Assembly (NCBI RefSeq): GCF_039537985.1
Contig: NZ_BAABBN010000012.1
Location: 186,001-250,000, forward strand
DNA from: Litoribacillus peritrichatus
GTDB taxonomy: Bacteria; Pseudomonadota; Gammaproteobacteria; Pseudomonadales; Litoribrevibacteraceae
Reading direction: 5' to 3'
Length of the DNA stretch: 64,000 nucleotides
Part shown: piece after piece, positions 1 through 8,778 of the stretch
Layout of the letters: every line of letters starts with the position of its first letter
Position numbering within the stretch: position 1 is the stretch's first letter
Program-made: the position numbers and the translations under genes
Notes under the pieces: model-generated
Seen by the model: only the letters and a program-made list of their open reading frames with translations
Database searches by the model: none
Told to the model about the DNA's origin: nothing

Positions 1-792
1 CCGCTCAGGATTACCAATACCAGACACGGCATACACCTGCTCCCCGGTGATGACCTCTTGCTGATCATTCGCAAGACTGTAAAAATCACCCGGCACAATA
101 CTCATTTGAGTGTAAGCGTTTTGCTTAAACCAGTCAGCCCAACGCTCACTTCCTTCTAATTCCGGGAAGCCTTCCGCCGGACTGTTTACGACAACAAAAT
201 CCACAGAGTCAAGCCGGGCCACCGACTCCCTTAGCGGGCCTTCCGGTAGCATGCGCCCATTACCAAGCCCCCTACCGCCATCCACCAATACAATCTCTAA
301 TGAACGATTCATTTTATAATGCTGGAGGCCATCATCTGAAATAAGCACATCCACATCGTGTTTCGACAACAAAAAGTTCACTGCAGAAACACGATCCGGA
401 TCAATGACGACAGGGCAATCCAACCGTTGCTTAATCAGTAAAGGTTCATCACCGGCGTCGTCAGTAGTGCTTTCGGAAAGGACTTCATAAGGAAATGTCT
501 TACGCTTACTTCCATATCCACGACTCACCACCCCAACCCGCTTGCCTTTTGAGCTAAGATACTGAGCCAAAGCGATGGTAAAAGGGGTTTTTCCGGTGCC
601 ACCTACCGAGATATTCCCCACCACAATCAGAGGCACAGAGTGACCGGACAGCGCAATAAACGGTTCTAAGTCTGGCTGACTCAAAAAAGCCTGTCGTTTT
701 GAACTTGCATATTTCTCAGCCAGAAAGCTAAAAGGACGAAGCAGCTTTAGCCACTTCGCCCCTTGATACCAGGCTTGCTCAATACCACTCAT
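1..792 (-). CDS. lpxK: Tetraacyldisaccharide 4'-kinase, C-terminus beyond window
   Basis: LpxK phosphorylates the 4' position of the lipid A disaccharide precursor at the inner face of the cytoplasmic membrane. The 264 visible codons start at the ATG at 792 and run off the left edge without a stop, so about 60-70 residues are missing compared with the family (~330). The N-terminus reads MSGIEQAWYQGAKW, followed by a hydrophobic stretch and a Walker-A-like segment GNISVGGTGKTP at residues 59-70, diagnostic for LpxK. The start lies 3 nt after the exbD stop, so exbB-exbD-lpxK read as one operon, an order known from Pseudomonas-type genomes. Confidence 0.95.
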   Translation of the reverse strand, partial: MSGIEQAWYQGAKWLKLLRPFSFLAEKYASSKRQAFLSQPDLEPFIALSGHSVPLIVVGNISVGGTGKTPFTIALAQYLSSKGKRVGVVSRGYGSKRKTFPYEVLSESTTDDAGDEPLLIKQRLDCPVVIDPDRVSAVNFLLSKHDVDVLISDDGLQHYKMNRSLEIVLVDGGRGLGNGRMLPEGPLRESVARLDSVDFVVVNSPAEGFPELEGSERWADWFKQNAYTQMSIVPGDFYSLANDQQEVITGEQVYAVSGIGNPER

Positions 793-795
793 GAA

Positions 796-1212
796 TTACT
801 TAGCCTGTTTGGTTGTGATACTCAGCTTGGTAAAACCAAGTTGTCCTGCTGCATCCATCGCGCGCACAACATACTCATGAGCCACACTTGCATCCGCAGT
901 AATTACCATAGGCAGCTTAGTATCGCCTTTCGACTCCTTCTTGAGTGCCTGTTTTAACGTGTCCAGCTGATTATTTATCAAGCTTTTCCCGTTAAGTGAA
1001 TAGCTGCCATTGGAACTGACTACGATTTCCAACAGCTCAATGTTTTCAGAGGTTGTAGCCTCAGTAGAACTTTCCGGCAAGTCAATTTCCAGATGAGTTT
1101 CTTTTGTAAAAGTGGTTGAAACCATAAAGAAAATCAACAAGAGAAATACAACATCAATCAGCGGAGTCAGATCTATCGAAACCTCTTCACGCTTCTGCGA
1201 TCGAAAATTCAC
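796..1212 (-). CDS. exbD: ExbD/TolR-family biopolymer transport protein
   Basis: A 138-residue inner-membrane protein with a short cytoplasmic N-terminus, one transmembrane helix (about 13-35) and a periplasmic domain. Asp20 in the segment LTPLIDVVF is the conserved proton-relay aspartate of ExbD/TolR. With ExbB it forms the proton-driven motor that energises TonB-like proteins, though in exbBD-lpxK operons the partner may be something else. It starts 2 nt after exbB stops, consistent with translational coupling. It could equally be called TolR-like; there is no tolA/tolB nearby. A separate tonB lies at 43015-43869. Confidence 0.93.
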   Translation of the reverse strand: MNFRSQKREEVSIDLTPLIDVVFLLLIFFMVSTTFTKETHLEIDLPESSTEATTSENIELLEIVVSSNGSYSLNGKSLINNQLDTLKQALKKESKGDTKLPMVITADASVAHEYVVRAMDAAGQLGFTKLSITTKQAK

Positions 1213-1214
1213 GA

Positions 1215-1844
1215 TTAATCCCCTTCCGTCATATCTACCTTACGATTTCCCTGAAGCACCTCAACCAGCTTAATGGATTCTTGCTCCATAAACACAAGAT
1301 GCTCATCAATCTTACGAGTAAAATAACGATAAAAAATCATCGCGGGAATCGCGACAGTCAAACCTGCAGCCGTGGTCAACAAAGCTTCACTGATCCCCCC
1401 TGCTAAAACATTCGCATTACCGGTTCCCTGTAGCATGATGTCATTAAAAACCTTAATCATACCAATCACAGTTCCAAGCAAACCAAGCAGCGGAGTAATC
1501 GAAGCAACCGTACCCAACGTATTTAAATAACGTTCCATTTCATGTGCCACATGACTCGCTTGCTCTTCAAGGCTTTCTTTCATTACCTCACGGCCCTTGG
1601 AAGAGTTATTCAGCCCCGCAGCAAAAACACTGCCTAACATTGACTGCTGTTTTAATGCTTTCAACTTTTCTTTATCGAGTTCTGAGTTTTGAATCCAAAC
1701 CCAAACCTGGGCGAGTAACTTCCGGGGGGCAACTTTCGTTGCTCTTAAAGACCAAAAACGCTCTATGATAATCCCCATTGCGATAACAGAACACGCAAGT
1801 ATTGGGAACATCAACCAACCACCCGCTTTGACTAGTTCAAACAC
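1215..1844 (-). CDS. exbB: ExbB/TolQ/MotA-family proton channel
   Basis: A 209-residue membrane protein with the family layout: an N-terminal helix (about 8-28), a long cytoplasmic segment, and two C-terminal helices in the ITPLLGLLGTVIGMI and EALLTTAAGLTVAIPA regions, which carry the signature small residues and the polar Thr of the ion path. It assembles with ExbD in the inner membrane. It is first in the exbB-exbD-lpxK operon; 83 nt separate it from the comEC stop upstream. The length is typical for ExbB without an N-terminal periplasmic extension. Confidence 0.94.
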   Translation of the reverse strand: MFELVKAGGWLMFPILACSVIAMGIIIERFWSLRATKVAPRKLLAQVWVWIQNSELDKEKLKALKQQSMLGSVFAAGLNNSSKGREVMKESLEEQASHVAHEMERYLNTLGTVASITPLLGLLGTVIGMIKVFNDIMLQGTGNANVLAGGISEALLTTAAGLTVAIPAMIFYRYFTRKIDEHLVFMEQESIKLVEVLQGNRKVDMTEGD

Positions 1845-1927
1845 TCTTTTGATCTCCTAAATAAAAACTGACAGTCAAAAATAAATAACGAGCTGAGAAT
1901 AAAGGTTTTTTAGGCCGTTCGCAAAAC

Positions 1928-4336
1928 CTAAAGTCCAATCTTTCTGTTTGTTGTCCAGTAAGATTCTTTTAATGTGCGCCACATCAAAGGAGGGCTAAGT
2001 CCGTCTTGATTTTCAAGGTCGAATCTAATCGCCCCACTGACCGCCGTATTCAATACCTCAACCCCTGCATTCCGGTATCGCTCAACCACCACCTTGGATG
2101 GATGCCCATAGCGATTAAGGGCGCCTGACGAGGCCACAACCCACGAAGGCGAAACCTCCTGAATGAATGCCATGGAGCTGGAACTCTTACTCCCATGATG
2201 AGGCATCGACAAAATATCTGAAGAAAGGCGAACATCCCCTTTTTTTGCCATTGCAATTAATTCTTTTTCCACTTTGACCGATATATCTCCAACCAGCAAC
2301 AGGCTGTGATTCCCGTACTCCAACCGAATTACACAGGAAGTATCATTATTGCTCATAAGCTCATTATGTAATTTACTCTGCGGATTCGGCCACAGAACCT
2401 CTATCCGACTTCCCTGCCAAGACAAGCCATCGCCATAACTGCAACTCTTAACCTGCCCGCCCAATAAACTCAGGAGGTCCGATTGGTAATTCGCATGCAG
2501 CGTGTCTGGTCGATATCGACTATCAAGCAGCGCCTCCAAACCACCACTATGATCAGAGTCCGAATGACTGATGAAGACATGATCAACAACCTTCACCTGC
2601 TTATGCCCCAAAAACGGAATAACAACAGCATCAGAGGCATTAAAGTTGCCAAATTTGAAACCGACATCATAAATCATGGCCCTGCGATCCCGAGTAATGA
2701 CGACCGATTGTGCTTGGCCAACATCCAGGAACCACACTTCGAAATGGGCACTCTCGTCTCGTCCCAATAAAATAATAAACACCACCGCCAACACACCAAA
2801 CGCTCGGTACACCAGCCCCAGCGGCATAAGCGCACAAACAGCAAATACAAACACAGCCACGGATGGATGATAATAATTTAAATCAAGGTTCATATGATTC
2901 AGCCACTGCACTGAATCAGACACACAATCCAAAATACCCACCAGTAAGGAACCAAGTAGCTTGAATAGCCATAAAGCTACACTTTCAGACCACCAAAAAA
3001 TAACACAAGCTACCACCAACGAAGGAACCACAAAAACAGAAAACAAAGGGATAAGCAGCAAATTCCACAACGCGGCTAAAGAAACAGGCGCTCCCTGCAT
3101 CCAAATTAAAACAGGTAAGAGAATGAAACTGACAGATAATTGAAGTTTAAGAAGCGTCCAGAAATAGCGCCTTAGCGTTAGGAAAAACCGTTTAAGCCAT
3201 GAACTTTTCAGCTCAGTGCCATTATTCCCCCTCCCTCGCCCCCAAAACGGAAGAATCAACCCAACAATAGCCAAGAAAGACATCCAAAAGCCAAGCGAAA
3301 CAACCTGTTCAGGCCACATCGCCAGTATCAACCAAAAGGAGCCCCCCAAAACTTGCCAAATCGTCGTCTGATACGAAAAAACACGAACCGCACGCCATAT
3401 TGATATAAAAATAGCAGCACGCACCGCCGAAACCGGAAGCGCTATCTCCGTCACATACCACCAAACACAAGCTACAGTCAGAATTTCACTTAACACGCCA
3501 GCAAACCAGCTCAGCTTAGAACCTAATATGGCCTGGCACCCAAGCAGAGATAACCGTGAAAAAATTAAAAGTACGCCAAACAACAGTCCAACGTGAAGAC
3601 CGCTGATAACAAATAAGTGAATTAAACCGGAGCTAGACAGTAAGTCTTTATCTTGCTCAACTATTCCTGATTTATTTCCAAATAATAGAGCCTTAACCAA
3701 CCCCAAAGACCGTACCTGCCTGAGTGATTCTCCCTGAGCCTGAGACGCCAGCTTTTCTTGCAGTCGATCAAACCAGCCCACACTAAGATTACACGAGAGC
3801 GGTGTAACCTCCCCCTTCACATAACCGACCGCCCATATTTTTTTAGAAAACAACCAGTGCTCATAATCAAAGCCACCAGGATTACTCAAACCAATGGGCG
3901 GTTTTAATCGAACTTTTGCTTTATAAGAACACCCTTTAACATAAACACCCTCTTGATAATCATTAAGCTGAATCTTTTTATCCTGCCAGGAAAAACAACC
4001 CTCAGATTCAGCACATGAATTATTGTCTACAATAAGAAAAGTTGTTTTTGTTCCCCATGAAAAGACATCAGAACCGGACACCGCTTGAATCGTCAAACTC
4101 CGCTCAAGCACCTCATAAGGAAAAGCGTCATCAGACATTGACTGTACGCAGTAATGAAACAAGAACGGAGCCATTCCTAAAACAGTAAATAAAACAATGA
4201 TTTTATTAGAGCGTAAGGTAGAATAGCCGCCGGATAAGAGAAGCAGAAAAACAAGCACAACGATGAAGTGCTCCTGCAAAAAAGCCAGAGCATACGCTGA
4301 GATTAAAGCTGTAATGGCAAGTACGTTGACTAACAA
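1928..4336 (-). CDS. comEC: ComEC/Rec2-family DNA internalisation protein
   Basis: An 802-residue polytopic membrane protein. Domain order fits ComEC: N-terminal helices and a DUF4131-like region (about 1-190), the Competence multi-helix channel (about 215-480, containing LIHLFVISGLHVGLLFG), then a C-terminal metallo-beta-lactamase-like domain (about 535-760) with HSDSDHSGG metal ligands. The family moves single-stranded DNA across the inner membrane during natural transformation. The start is uncertain: the longest frame begins at a TTG at 4336 with no clear ribosome site, only 17 nt from the divergent gene at 4354. No other competence gene is in the window. Confidence 0.9.
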   Translation of the reverse strand: MLVNVLAITALISAYALAFLQEHFIVVLVFLLLLSGGYSTLRSNKIIVLFTVLGMAPFLFHYCVQSMSDDAFPYEVLERSLTIQAVSGSDVFSWGTKTTFLIVDNNSCAESEGCFSWQDKKIQLNDYQEGVYVKGCSYKAKVRLKPPIGLSNPGGFDYEHWLFSKKIWAVGYVKGEVTPLSCNLSVGWFDRLQEKLASQAQGESLRQVRSLGLVKALLFGNKSGIVEQDKDLLSSSGLIHLFVISGLHVGLLFGVLLIFSRLSLLGCQAILGSKLSWFAGVLSEILTVACVWWYVTEIALPVSAVRAAIFISIWRAVRVFSYQTTIWQVLGGSFWLILAMWPEQVVSLGFWMSFLAIVGLILPFWGRGRGNNGTELKSSWLKRFFLTLRRYFWTLLKLQLSVSFILLPVLIWMQGAPVSLAALWNLLLIPLFSVFVVPSLVVACVIFWWSESVALWLFKLLGSLLVGILDCVSDSVQWLNHMNLDLNYYHPSVAVFVFAVCALMPLGLVYRAFGVLAVVFIILLGRDESAHFEVWFLDVGQAQSVVITRDRRAMIYDVGFKFGNFNASDAVVIPFLGHKQVKVVDHVFISHSDSDHSGGLEALLDSRYRPDTLHANYQSDLLSLLGGQVKSCSYGDGLSWQGSRIEVLWPNPQSKLHNELMSNNDTSCVIRLEYGNHSLLLVGDISVKVEKELIAMAKKGDVRLSSDILSMPHHGSKSSSSMAFIQEVSPSWVVASSGALNRYGHPSKVVVERYRNAGVEVLNTAVSGAIRFDLENQDGLSPPLMWRTLKESYWTTNRKIGL

Positions 4337-4353
4337 AACAAGACCGATATTTT

Positions 4354-4890
4354 ATGGCACTCAAAGACCTTAAAATTAAAATCCCTTCACGCGAAGAAAT
4401 ATTGGCCATCAATTCGCTGAAATTCATGCACGGTCTCATTAGTGAGCCCAATTTGTGGCACTTTAATCGCAGGTCCGCAGCCAGAGCAGCACTTATCGGC
4501 TTATTTTGCGCGATGATTCCAATGCCATTTCAAATGGTGCTCGCTGCATTTTTAGCATTCTATTTGACGGCAAACATTCCGCTATCAATTGGTCTTGTCT
4601 GGATATCCAACCCAATCACAATGCCACCACTGTTTTTTGCAACGTACAAGTTTGGTGCCTGGTTGCTCGGCACTGAGCCCGTTGAATCTTTCGAATTTAC
4701 GACAGAGTGGCTGGCAAACGGACTTGCGGTCGTTTGGATGCCCCTCTATTTTGGCTCTGCAATAGCAGGCATTCTTTTAGGTGCAACAGGTTACGTATCT
4801 GTAAGATTTGCCTGGAGATACAGAGTCATTCAGAAATGGAAAAGGCGTGCAAAAGCACGCCAGAAGAGAAGCAAACAAGAAACTCAATAG
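4354..4890 (+). CDS. DUF2062 domain membrane protein
   Basis: 178 residues with the DUF2062 pattern: a basic N-terminus, helices around 45-75 (FCAMIPMPFQMVLAAFLAFYL) and 80-105 (SIGLVWISNPITMPPLFF), a further helix near 125-150, and an Arg/Lys-rich tail ending in KRRAKARQKRSKQETQ. The function of the family is not established. It is divergent from comEC with a very short gap, and its last 7 nt overlap the 3' end of the convergent lolD gene. DUF2062 genes often flank comEC in gammaproteobacteria, so the position supports the call. Confidence 0.88.
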   Translation: MALKDLKIKIPSREEILAINSLKFMHGLISEPNLWHFNRRSAARAALIGLFCAMIPMPFQMVLAAFLAFYLTANIPLSIGLVWISNPITMPPLFFATYKFGAWLLGTEPVESFEFTTEWLANGLAVVWMPLYFGSAIAGILLGATGYVSVRFAWRYRVIQKWKRRAKARQKRSKQETQ

Positions 4891-5567
4891 TCGGTAGACA
4901 CTCGGCCTTCCACTAGATTCAAACGGCGCCCCATGCGCTCAGCCAGACTTAAATCATGAGTCACGACAACAAAAGATACATTCATTTCCTGATTGATATT
5001 TTTAATGAGGTCATGAATGTGCTCTGCGGTATCAAAATCCAGATTGCCCGTAGGTTCGTCCATCAAAACACACTTTGGGTTCGCCGCTAAGGCTCTTGCA
5101 ATCGCCACACGCTGACGCTCCCCTCCGGATAACTCACCCGCACGATGATCATAGCGATGAGACAGTTTTACTTGATCCAGCAACTCACGTGCCGTTGAAA
5201 TAGCTTTGGCCCGCTTTTCACCTGCGATCCACAATGGCATAGCTACATTTTCTTCTGCAGAAAACTCAGGCAACAAGTGATGAAACTGATAAACAAACCC
5301 TAAATTCTGATTTCTCAGCAAGCCCTTCTTTCTCTCGGAAAGCTTTTCAAAACTTTCCCCCATCAAAAGCACTTCGCCCTCCGAAGGTAAATCCAGCCCA
5401 CCCAACATGTTTAGCAAGGTCGATTTACCAGAACCGGAAGCACCAGTAATGGCCAACATTTCTCCCGCACGAATCTCCAGATCAACATCATGCAAAACGG
5501 ATGTTTTCAGGTCACCATCAACAAAGGTTTTAGAGACGCCGGAACATTTAAGAACAATATCAGTCAT
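4884..5567 (-). CDS. lolD: Lipoprotein-releasing ABC transporter ATPase LolD
   Basis: A 227-residue ABC ATPase with Walker A (GASGSGKST), Q-loop, signature LSGGERQRVAIARAL and Walker B (CVLMDEPTGNLD) in MacB/LolD-type spacing. It powers release of outer-membrane lipoproteins from the inner membrane to LolA. Its start overlaps the end of the upstream permease gene by 8 nt, so the two are probably translationally coupled. No second permease follows; the next gene is convergent. Confidence 0.93.
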   Translation of the reverse strand: MTDIVLKCSGVSKTFVDGDLKTSVLHDVDLEIRAGEMLAITGASGSGKSTLLNMLGGLDLPSEGEVLLMGESFEKLSERKKGLLRNQNLGFVYQFHHLLPEFSAEENVAMPLWIAGEKRAKAISTARELLDQVKLSHRYDHRAGELSGGERQRVAIARALAANPKCVLMDEPTGNLDFDTAEHIHDLIKNINQEMNVSFVVVTHDLSLAERMGRRLNLVEGRVSTDY

Positions 5568-6801
5568 AACGCAAAGCCTCCGCCGGCTGGATTTTAGATG
5601 CCCGATAAGCCGGATATAAAGTAGCTAAAAGGCTTAAAACCAAAGCAGCCACAGAGATAAAACCCACGTCCTCCCAGCGAAGCTGCGAAGGCAAATAACT
5701 GATAAAATAAACATTCTCATTCAGAAACTGAACATTAAAGAGAGACTCAATACCACTTACGATATCAGTAACGGTTAATGCCAAAATCACACCCAACGTT
5801 GTACCCAACAAGGTCCCTACCAGTCCGATCAAAAAACCCTGAACAACAAAAATACCCATAATAGTGGCTGGTGAAGCGCCCATGGTTCTTAAAATAGCGA
5901 TATCACTCTGCTTCTCTGTCACCATAATAATTAAGGTCGATACGATATTAAATGCCGCCACAGCAACGATCATCAGCAACAATAAACCGATCATTTTCTT
6001 TTCCATTTGAATTGCCTGAAATAAATTCCCATGGCTTCTCACCCAACTGCTGGCATAGAAACGTCCTGGCAAGTCAGAAGCCAAACGCCATGCAACATAA
6101 GGCGCCTCAAATAAGTCATTCAGCTTCAGTCGAACCCCATGAACAGCATCCCCCAACCTAAATAACCGAGCGCCATCATTAATGTGGATATAGGCCGCTG
6201 AGGCATCCAAATCAGCCCCCACTTTGAAAATTCCTACGACAGTAAAACGCTTTAGTCTCGGCATGACCCCCGCAGGAGACAAACTGGCTTCCGGCAAAAC
6301 CAACGTGACTTTATCACCGATAATTGCACCCAATTGACGCGCCAGCAGTTCGCCTAAAACAATTCCGAAACGACCGCCTTCAAGATCTTCAAGGCTGCCT
6401 TCTTTTATATGATTACCAACAATGGACACGTCCGTTTCATATTGGGGGTCAATACCAGTGATTAAAGCGCCTTTTACATTGCCTTGATGCGTCAACATGC
6501 CTTCCGCATTAATGAAAGGCGCAACACCAATCACATCTTCATGTTGATTCACTTGTTCCGCGATCATTTCCCAATCGCGCATACCACCTTGCTCTGTAAT
6601 GGTTGCATGTGGAACCATTCCAAGAATTCGGCTACGAAGCTCCTGATCAAAGCCGTTCATCACAGACAACACAGTAATGAGTACCGCCACGCCAAGCATA
6701 AGCCCGAGCATAGAAATTAAAGAGATGAAAGAAATAAAGTGATTTCGGCGACGCGCTCTCGTATAGCGCAGCCCAACGAGCAAAGGAATATTGGTTTTCA
6801 T
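5560..6801 (-). CDS. Lipoprotein-releasing permease, LolC/LolE/LolF type
   Basis: About 413 residues from the ATG at 6801; the frame can extend 5 codons to a TTG at 6816. The N-terminus IPLLVGLRYTRARRRNHFISFISLISMLGLMLGVAVL is characteristic of LolC/E, followed by a large periplasmic MacB-like domain and three C-terminal helices (about 270-300, 320-355, 380-400). It extracts mature lipoproteins from the inner membrane together with LolD. Pseudomonas and E. coli carry both lolC and lolE around lolD; here only one permease gene is adjacent, which resembles LolDF systems where one protein serves as both subunits. The LolC versus LolF label cannot be decided by eye. Confidence 0.9.
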   Translation of the reverse strand: MKTNIPLLVGLRYTRARRRNHFISFISLISMLGLMLGVAVLITVLSVMNGFDQELRSRILGMVPHATITEQGGMRDWEMIAEQVNQHEDVIGVAPFINAEGMLTHQGNVKGALITGIDPQYETDVSIVGNHIKEGSLEDLEGGRFGIVLGELLARQLGAIIGDKVTLVLPEASLSPAGVMPRLKRFTVVGIFKVGADLDASAAYIHINDGARLFRLGDAVHGVRLKLNDLFEAPYVAWRLASDLPGRFYASSWVRSHGNLFQAIQMEKKMIGLLLLMIVAVAAFNIVSTLIIMVTEKQSDIAILRTMGASPATIMGIFVVQGFLIGLVGTLLGTTLGVILALTVTDIVSGIESLFNVQFLNENVYFISYLPSQLRWEDVGFISVAALVLSLLATLYPAYRASKIQPAEALRYD

Positions 6802-6948
6802 AATCTTTTTGAACAATAAATGAGACGCTAGTGTGTGCTAGGCTTTAGGGAATATCAAGAAAAAGATGAGCCACATCCAAAATACCAACACCTTTGGAAT
6901 CAATACGTTAGAATGTCGTGAATAATTGACTGCAAATTGGAGTACAAA

Positions 6949-7530
6949 ATGGCAAGTGAACAAAGGGAATACATTCGAATCAAAGACAAAGCCATCATCC
7001 GCCTGTCTTTTTTATCGGAAAAACCATTAATTAATAATGAGTTCCCATTGCCTTTGCCTCCTCACTTTAAGCTGCTCAACCAAATCGTTGCAGCAGAGGC
7101 CGAAGAAGGCAACCTACTTCACGCCATAGAAACTGACTCTAGCTCCACAGCCAAATATTTTAAAATCGTAAATGCAAAAATTGAGTCTTTAGCAAAATTG
7201 ATACTGGCCAGCCACCCTGAGTCCAATAAATATCCGGAACAAAACGTATCCATCAGTGAAACGGGCATTGATTTCTACCATTCAAAACCCGCTAGCGCTG
7301 AAAGTTTTGTAGCCATCAACATGATTTTTCTACCGAACTACCTAAGTTTCGAAGTCTACGCTAAAGTTATTACTTGTGAGCCAATCGAGGATAATGAACT
7401 AAACCTTGATCCAATGTATCGCTACGGACTTCAATTCGTTAACATTGAAGAACATGACCGAGATAAGATTGCTCGCAGAATATTTCACAAACAACTAGAA
7501 GAAAGACGAAAACAGAGACTGGGCCAATGA
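6949..7530 (+). CDS. PilZ-domain protein, probable c-di-GMP effector
   Basis: 193 residues from the ATG at 6949, which has GGAG six nt upstream; an in-frame TTG at 6937 is less likely. An N-terminal RxxxR (REYIR, residues 6-10) and a downstream SxSxxG-like segment (SISETG, about 103-108) match the two c-di-GMP contact motifs of PilZ domains, but between them sits an unusual ~90-residue insertion. The C-terminus is strongly basic. The gene overlaps the next one by 4 nt (ATGA), so the two are co-transcribed. The exact target is unknown. Confidence 0.75.
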   Translation: MASEQREYIRIKDKAIIRLSFLSEKPLINNEFPLPLPPHFKLLNQIVAAEAEEGNLLHAIETDSSSTAKYFKIVNAKIESLAKLILASHPESNKYPEQNVSISETGIDFYHSKPASAESFVAINMIFLPNYLSFEVYAKVITCEPIEDNELNLDPMYRYGLQFVNIEEHDRDKIARRIFHKQLEERRKQRLGQ

Positions 7531-7826
7531 ACAAGCTATATAAATCAACATTAACAGCAGTTTTAGCAGCTGGCGCTTTTATCAATCCAATGACATCTAT
7601 GTCTGATGAAGTGGCTGTCCCTGTGGCCCAGCAAGCACAAGAACACTCAGATATTGTCCGACCACATAACGGCATGTCGATGAAAGCAGTTGAAATGAAA
7701 CTCGGCCAACCGCTTTCAATTTCAGGCCCGGTAGGAGAGCCCCCCATCACAACTTGGGAGTACGAGCTCTTTAATGTATATTTTGAACGTAACTTAGTGA
7801 TACATTCTGTATTAAAACATAACTAA
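7527..7826 (+). CDS. Small exported protein of unknown function
   Basis: 99 residues with an N-terminal signal-peptide-like stretch (KSTLTAVLAAGAFINP) and no lipobox. The mature part holds a conserved-looking block, MKLGQPLSISGPVGEPPITTWEYELFNVYFE, in which a short LGxP helix motif is followed by W-x-Y and aromatic strands, as in small BamE/SmpA-like folds. That structural link is an inference. It overlaps the PilZ gene by 4 nt. No specific function can be assigned. Confidence 0.75.
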   Translation: MNKLYKSTLTAVLAAGAFINPMTSMSDEVAVPVAQQAQEHSDIVRPHNGMSMKAVEMKLGQPLSISGPVGEPPITTWEYELFNVYFERNLVIHSVLKHN

Positions 7827-7908
7827 AAATAAGTAAAAATTCGCCAGAGACAAGCTAAAGTTATTGAATTGAGAAGTCTGCGTCAGAGACAGTCCTCTCA
7901 AGGGAAGT

Positions 7909-7939
7909 TGTTTTCATTGGAGCTGTAATCTTGAAAACA
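7909..7939. promoter_or_regulatory. 8-bp inverted repeat upstream of secreted-protein gene
   Basis: TGTTTTCA (7909-7916) and TGAAAACA (7932-7939) form a perfect inverted repeat separated by 15 nt, in the 159-nt interval before the gene at 7986. The spacing places the two arms about two helical turns apart, as in a dimeric operator. There is no T-tract after the right arm, so a terminator for the upstream gene is less likely. Confidence 0.3.
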
Positions 7940-7985
7940 CACCTACTTTATAGTCTTTCAGAAAATTCGAATAGGATGCGACCTC

Positions 7986-8693
7986 ATGCTTTACGAACTA
8001 AAAAAATGCTCCACCAAACACTTACTTTCCACGCTGGTCGCTGCACCAGTGTTGGCGCTGGCAGCAACCAGCGTTCAGGCAGACGTAGTTGAGTTAACAC
8101 CAAACGAACTCAACTCGGCATACATTAAAGACTCGACGATCTACATCCCGAAAAGCACACAAAAAAGAATTCAGAAAAAAATTGTCAACGTGAAGTTTAC
8201 ACCGGGCACTGGCGACCCTGATCAAGTGGATCGTGAAACCGAACTGGACGAGCAGGCAGAGTTAACAACGTTAGCCGCGATGCAGGCTGACGGTGCCTGG
8301 GATTCAACCCGAATGGAAACATCTCTTGCAAATTCAACTCAGGTTAATATCCAGCCGGACCCGAACCAATTAATTCCCAGAGACCTTCCTGGTGCGCCTG
8401 ATGGCTTTGTACTTCGCGACAATGTCAATTACACACCAGATACCCTAAGGGAGCTGGGATTCACCATTCCAGGCACTAACGATCCTATCCCAGATCTTTC
8501 GTATGGAGGCCAGTTCTATACTGACAACCTAAGTGTTTCTTCAGATGGCACCCATGGCACCATACAAATCCCAGTAAACGACCCTAACTTTCAATCAGGG
8601 TTGCCAGCGGGCGGCATCAATACGGACATTCTGTCCATCAACCAGACGCTTCAAAATGCCATCAACATTCGGCTAAAAATCCCGCAAAACTGA
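7986..8693 (+). CDS. Exported hypothetical protein
   Basis: 235 residues. The N-terminus has a basic start and a hydrophobic core (LLSTLVAAPVLALAATSVQA) ending in an AxA-type signal peptidase I site near residue 32. The mature part is rich in Asp, Asn, Pro and Thr, lacks cysteine, and contains no domain I recognise. It is followed at once by a hairpin terminator and is preceded by its own 159-nt intergenic region, so it is probably monocistronic. Nothing supports a function beyond export. Confidence 0.75.
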   Translation: MLYELKKCSTKHLLSTLVAAPVLALAATSVQADVVELTPNELNSAYIKDSTIYIPKSTQKRIQKKIVNVKFTPGTGDPDQVDRETELDEQAELTTLAAMQADGAWDSTRMETSLANSTQVNIQPDPNQLIPRDLPGAPDGFVLRDNVNYTPDTLRELGFTIPGTNDPIPDLSYGGQFYTDNLSVSSDGTHGTIQIPVNDPNFQSGLPAGGINTDILSINQTLQNAINIRLKIPQN

Positions 8694-8700
8694 TCAAACC

Positions 8701-8735
8701 AAAGGCCTCTCTCACCATTAGCGAGGCCTCCTTTT
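8701..8735 (+). terminator. Rho-independent terminator after 7986-8693
   Basis: AGGCCTC (8703-8709) pairs with GAGGCCT (8723-8729) over a 13-nt loop and is followed by CCTTTTAG. It lies 8 nt after the upstream stop codon and points in the plus direction. Confidence 0.65.
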
Positions 8736-8778
8736 AGTTCAGCCATCTTCATCATCAAACCATTCTGTATTTATCAAA

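Noticed and set aside
1903..1929. AGGTTTT/AAAACCT hairpin at the end of comEC as a terminator
   Set aside because: It overlaps the stop codon and lacks a T-tract on the minus strand.
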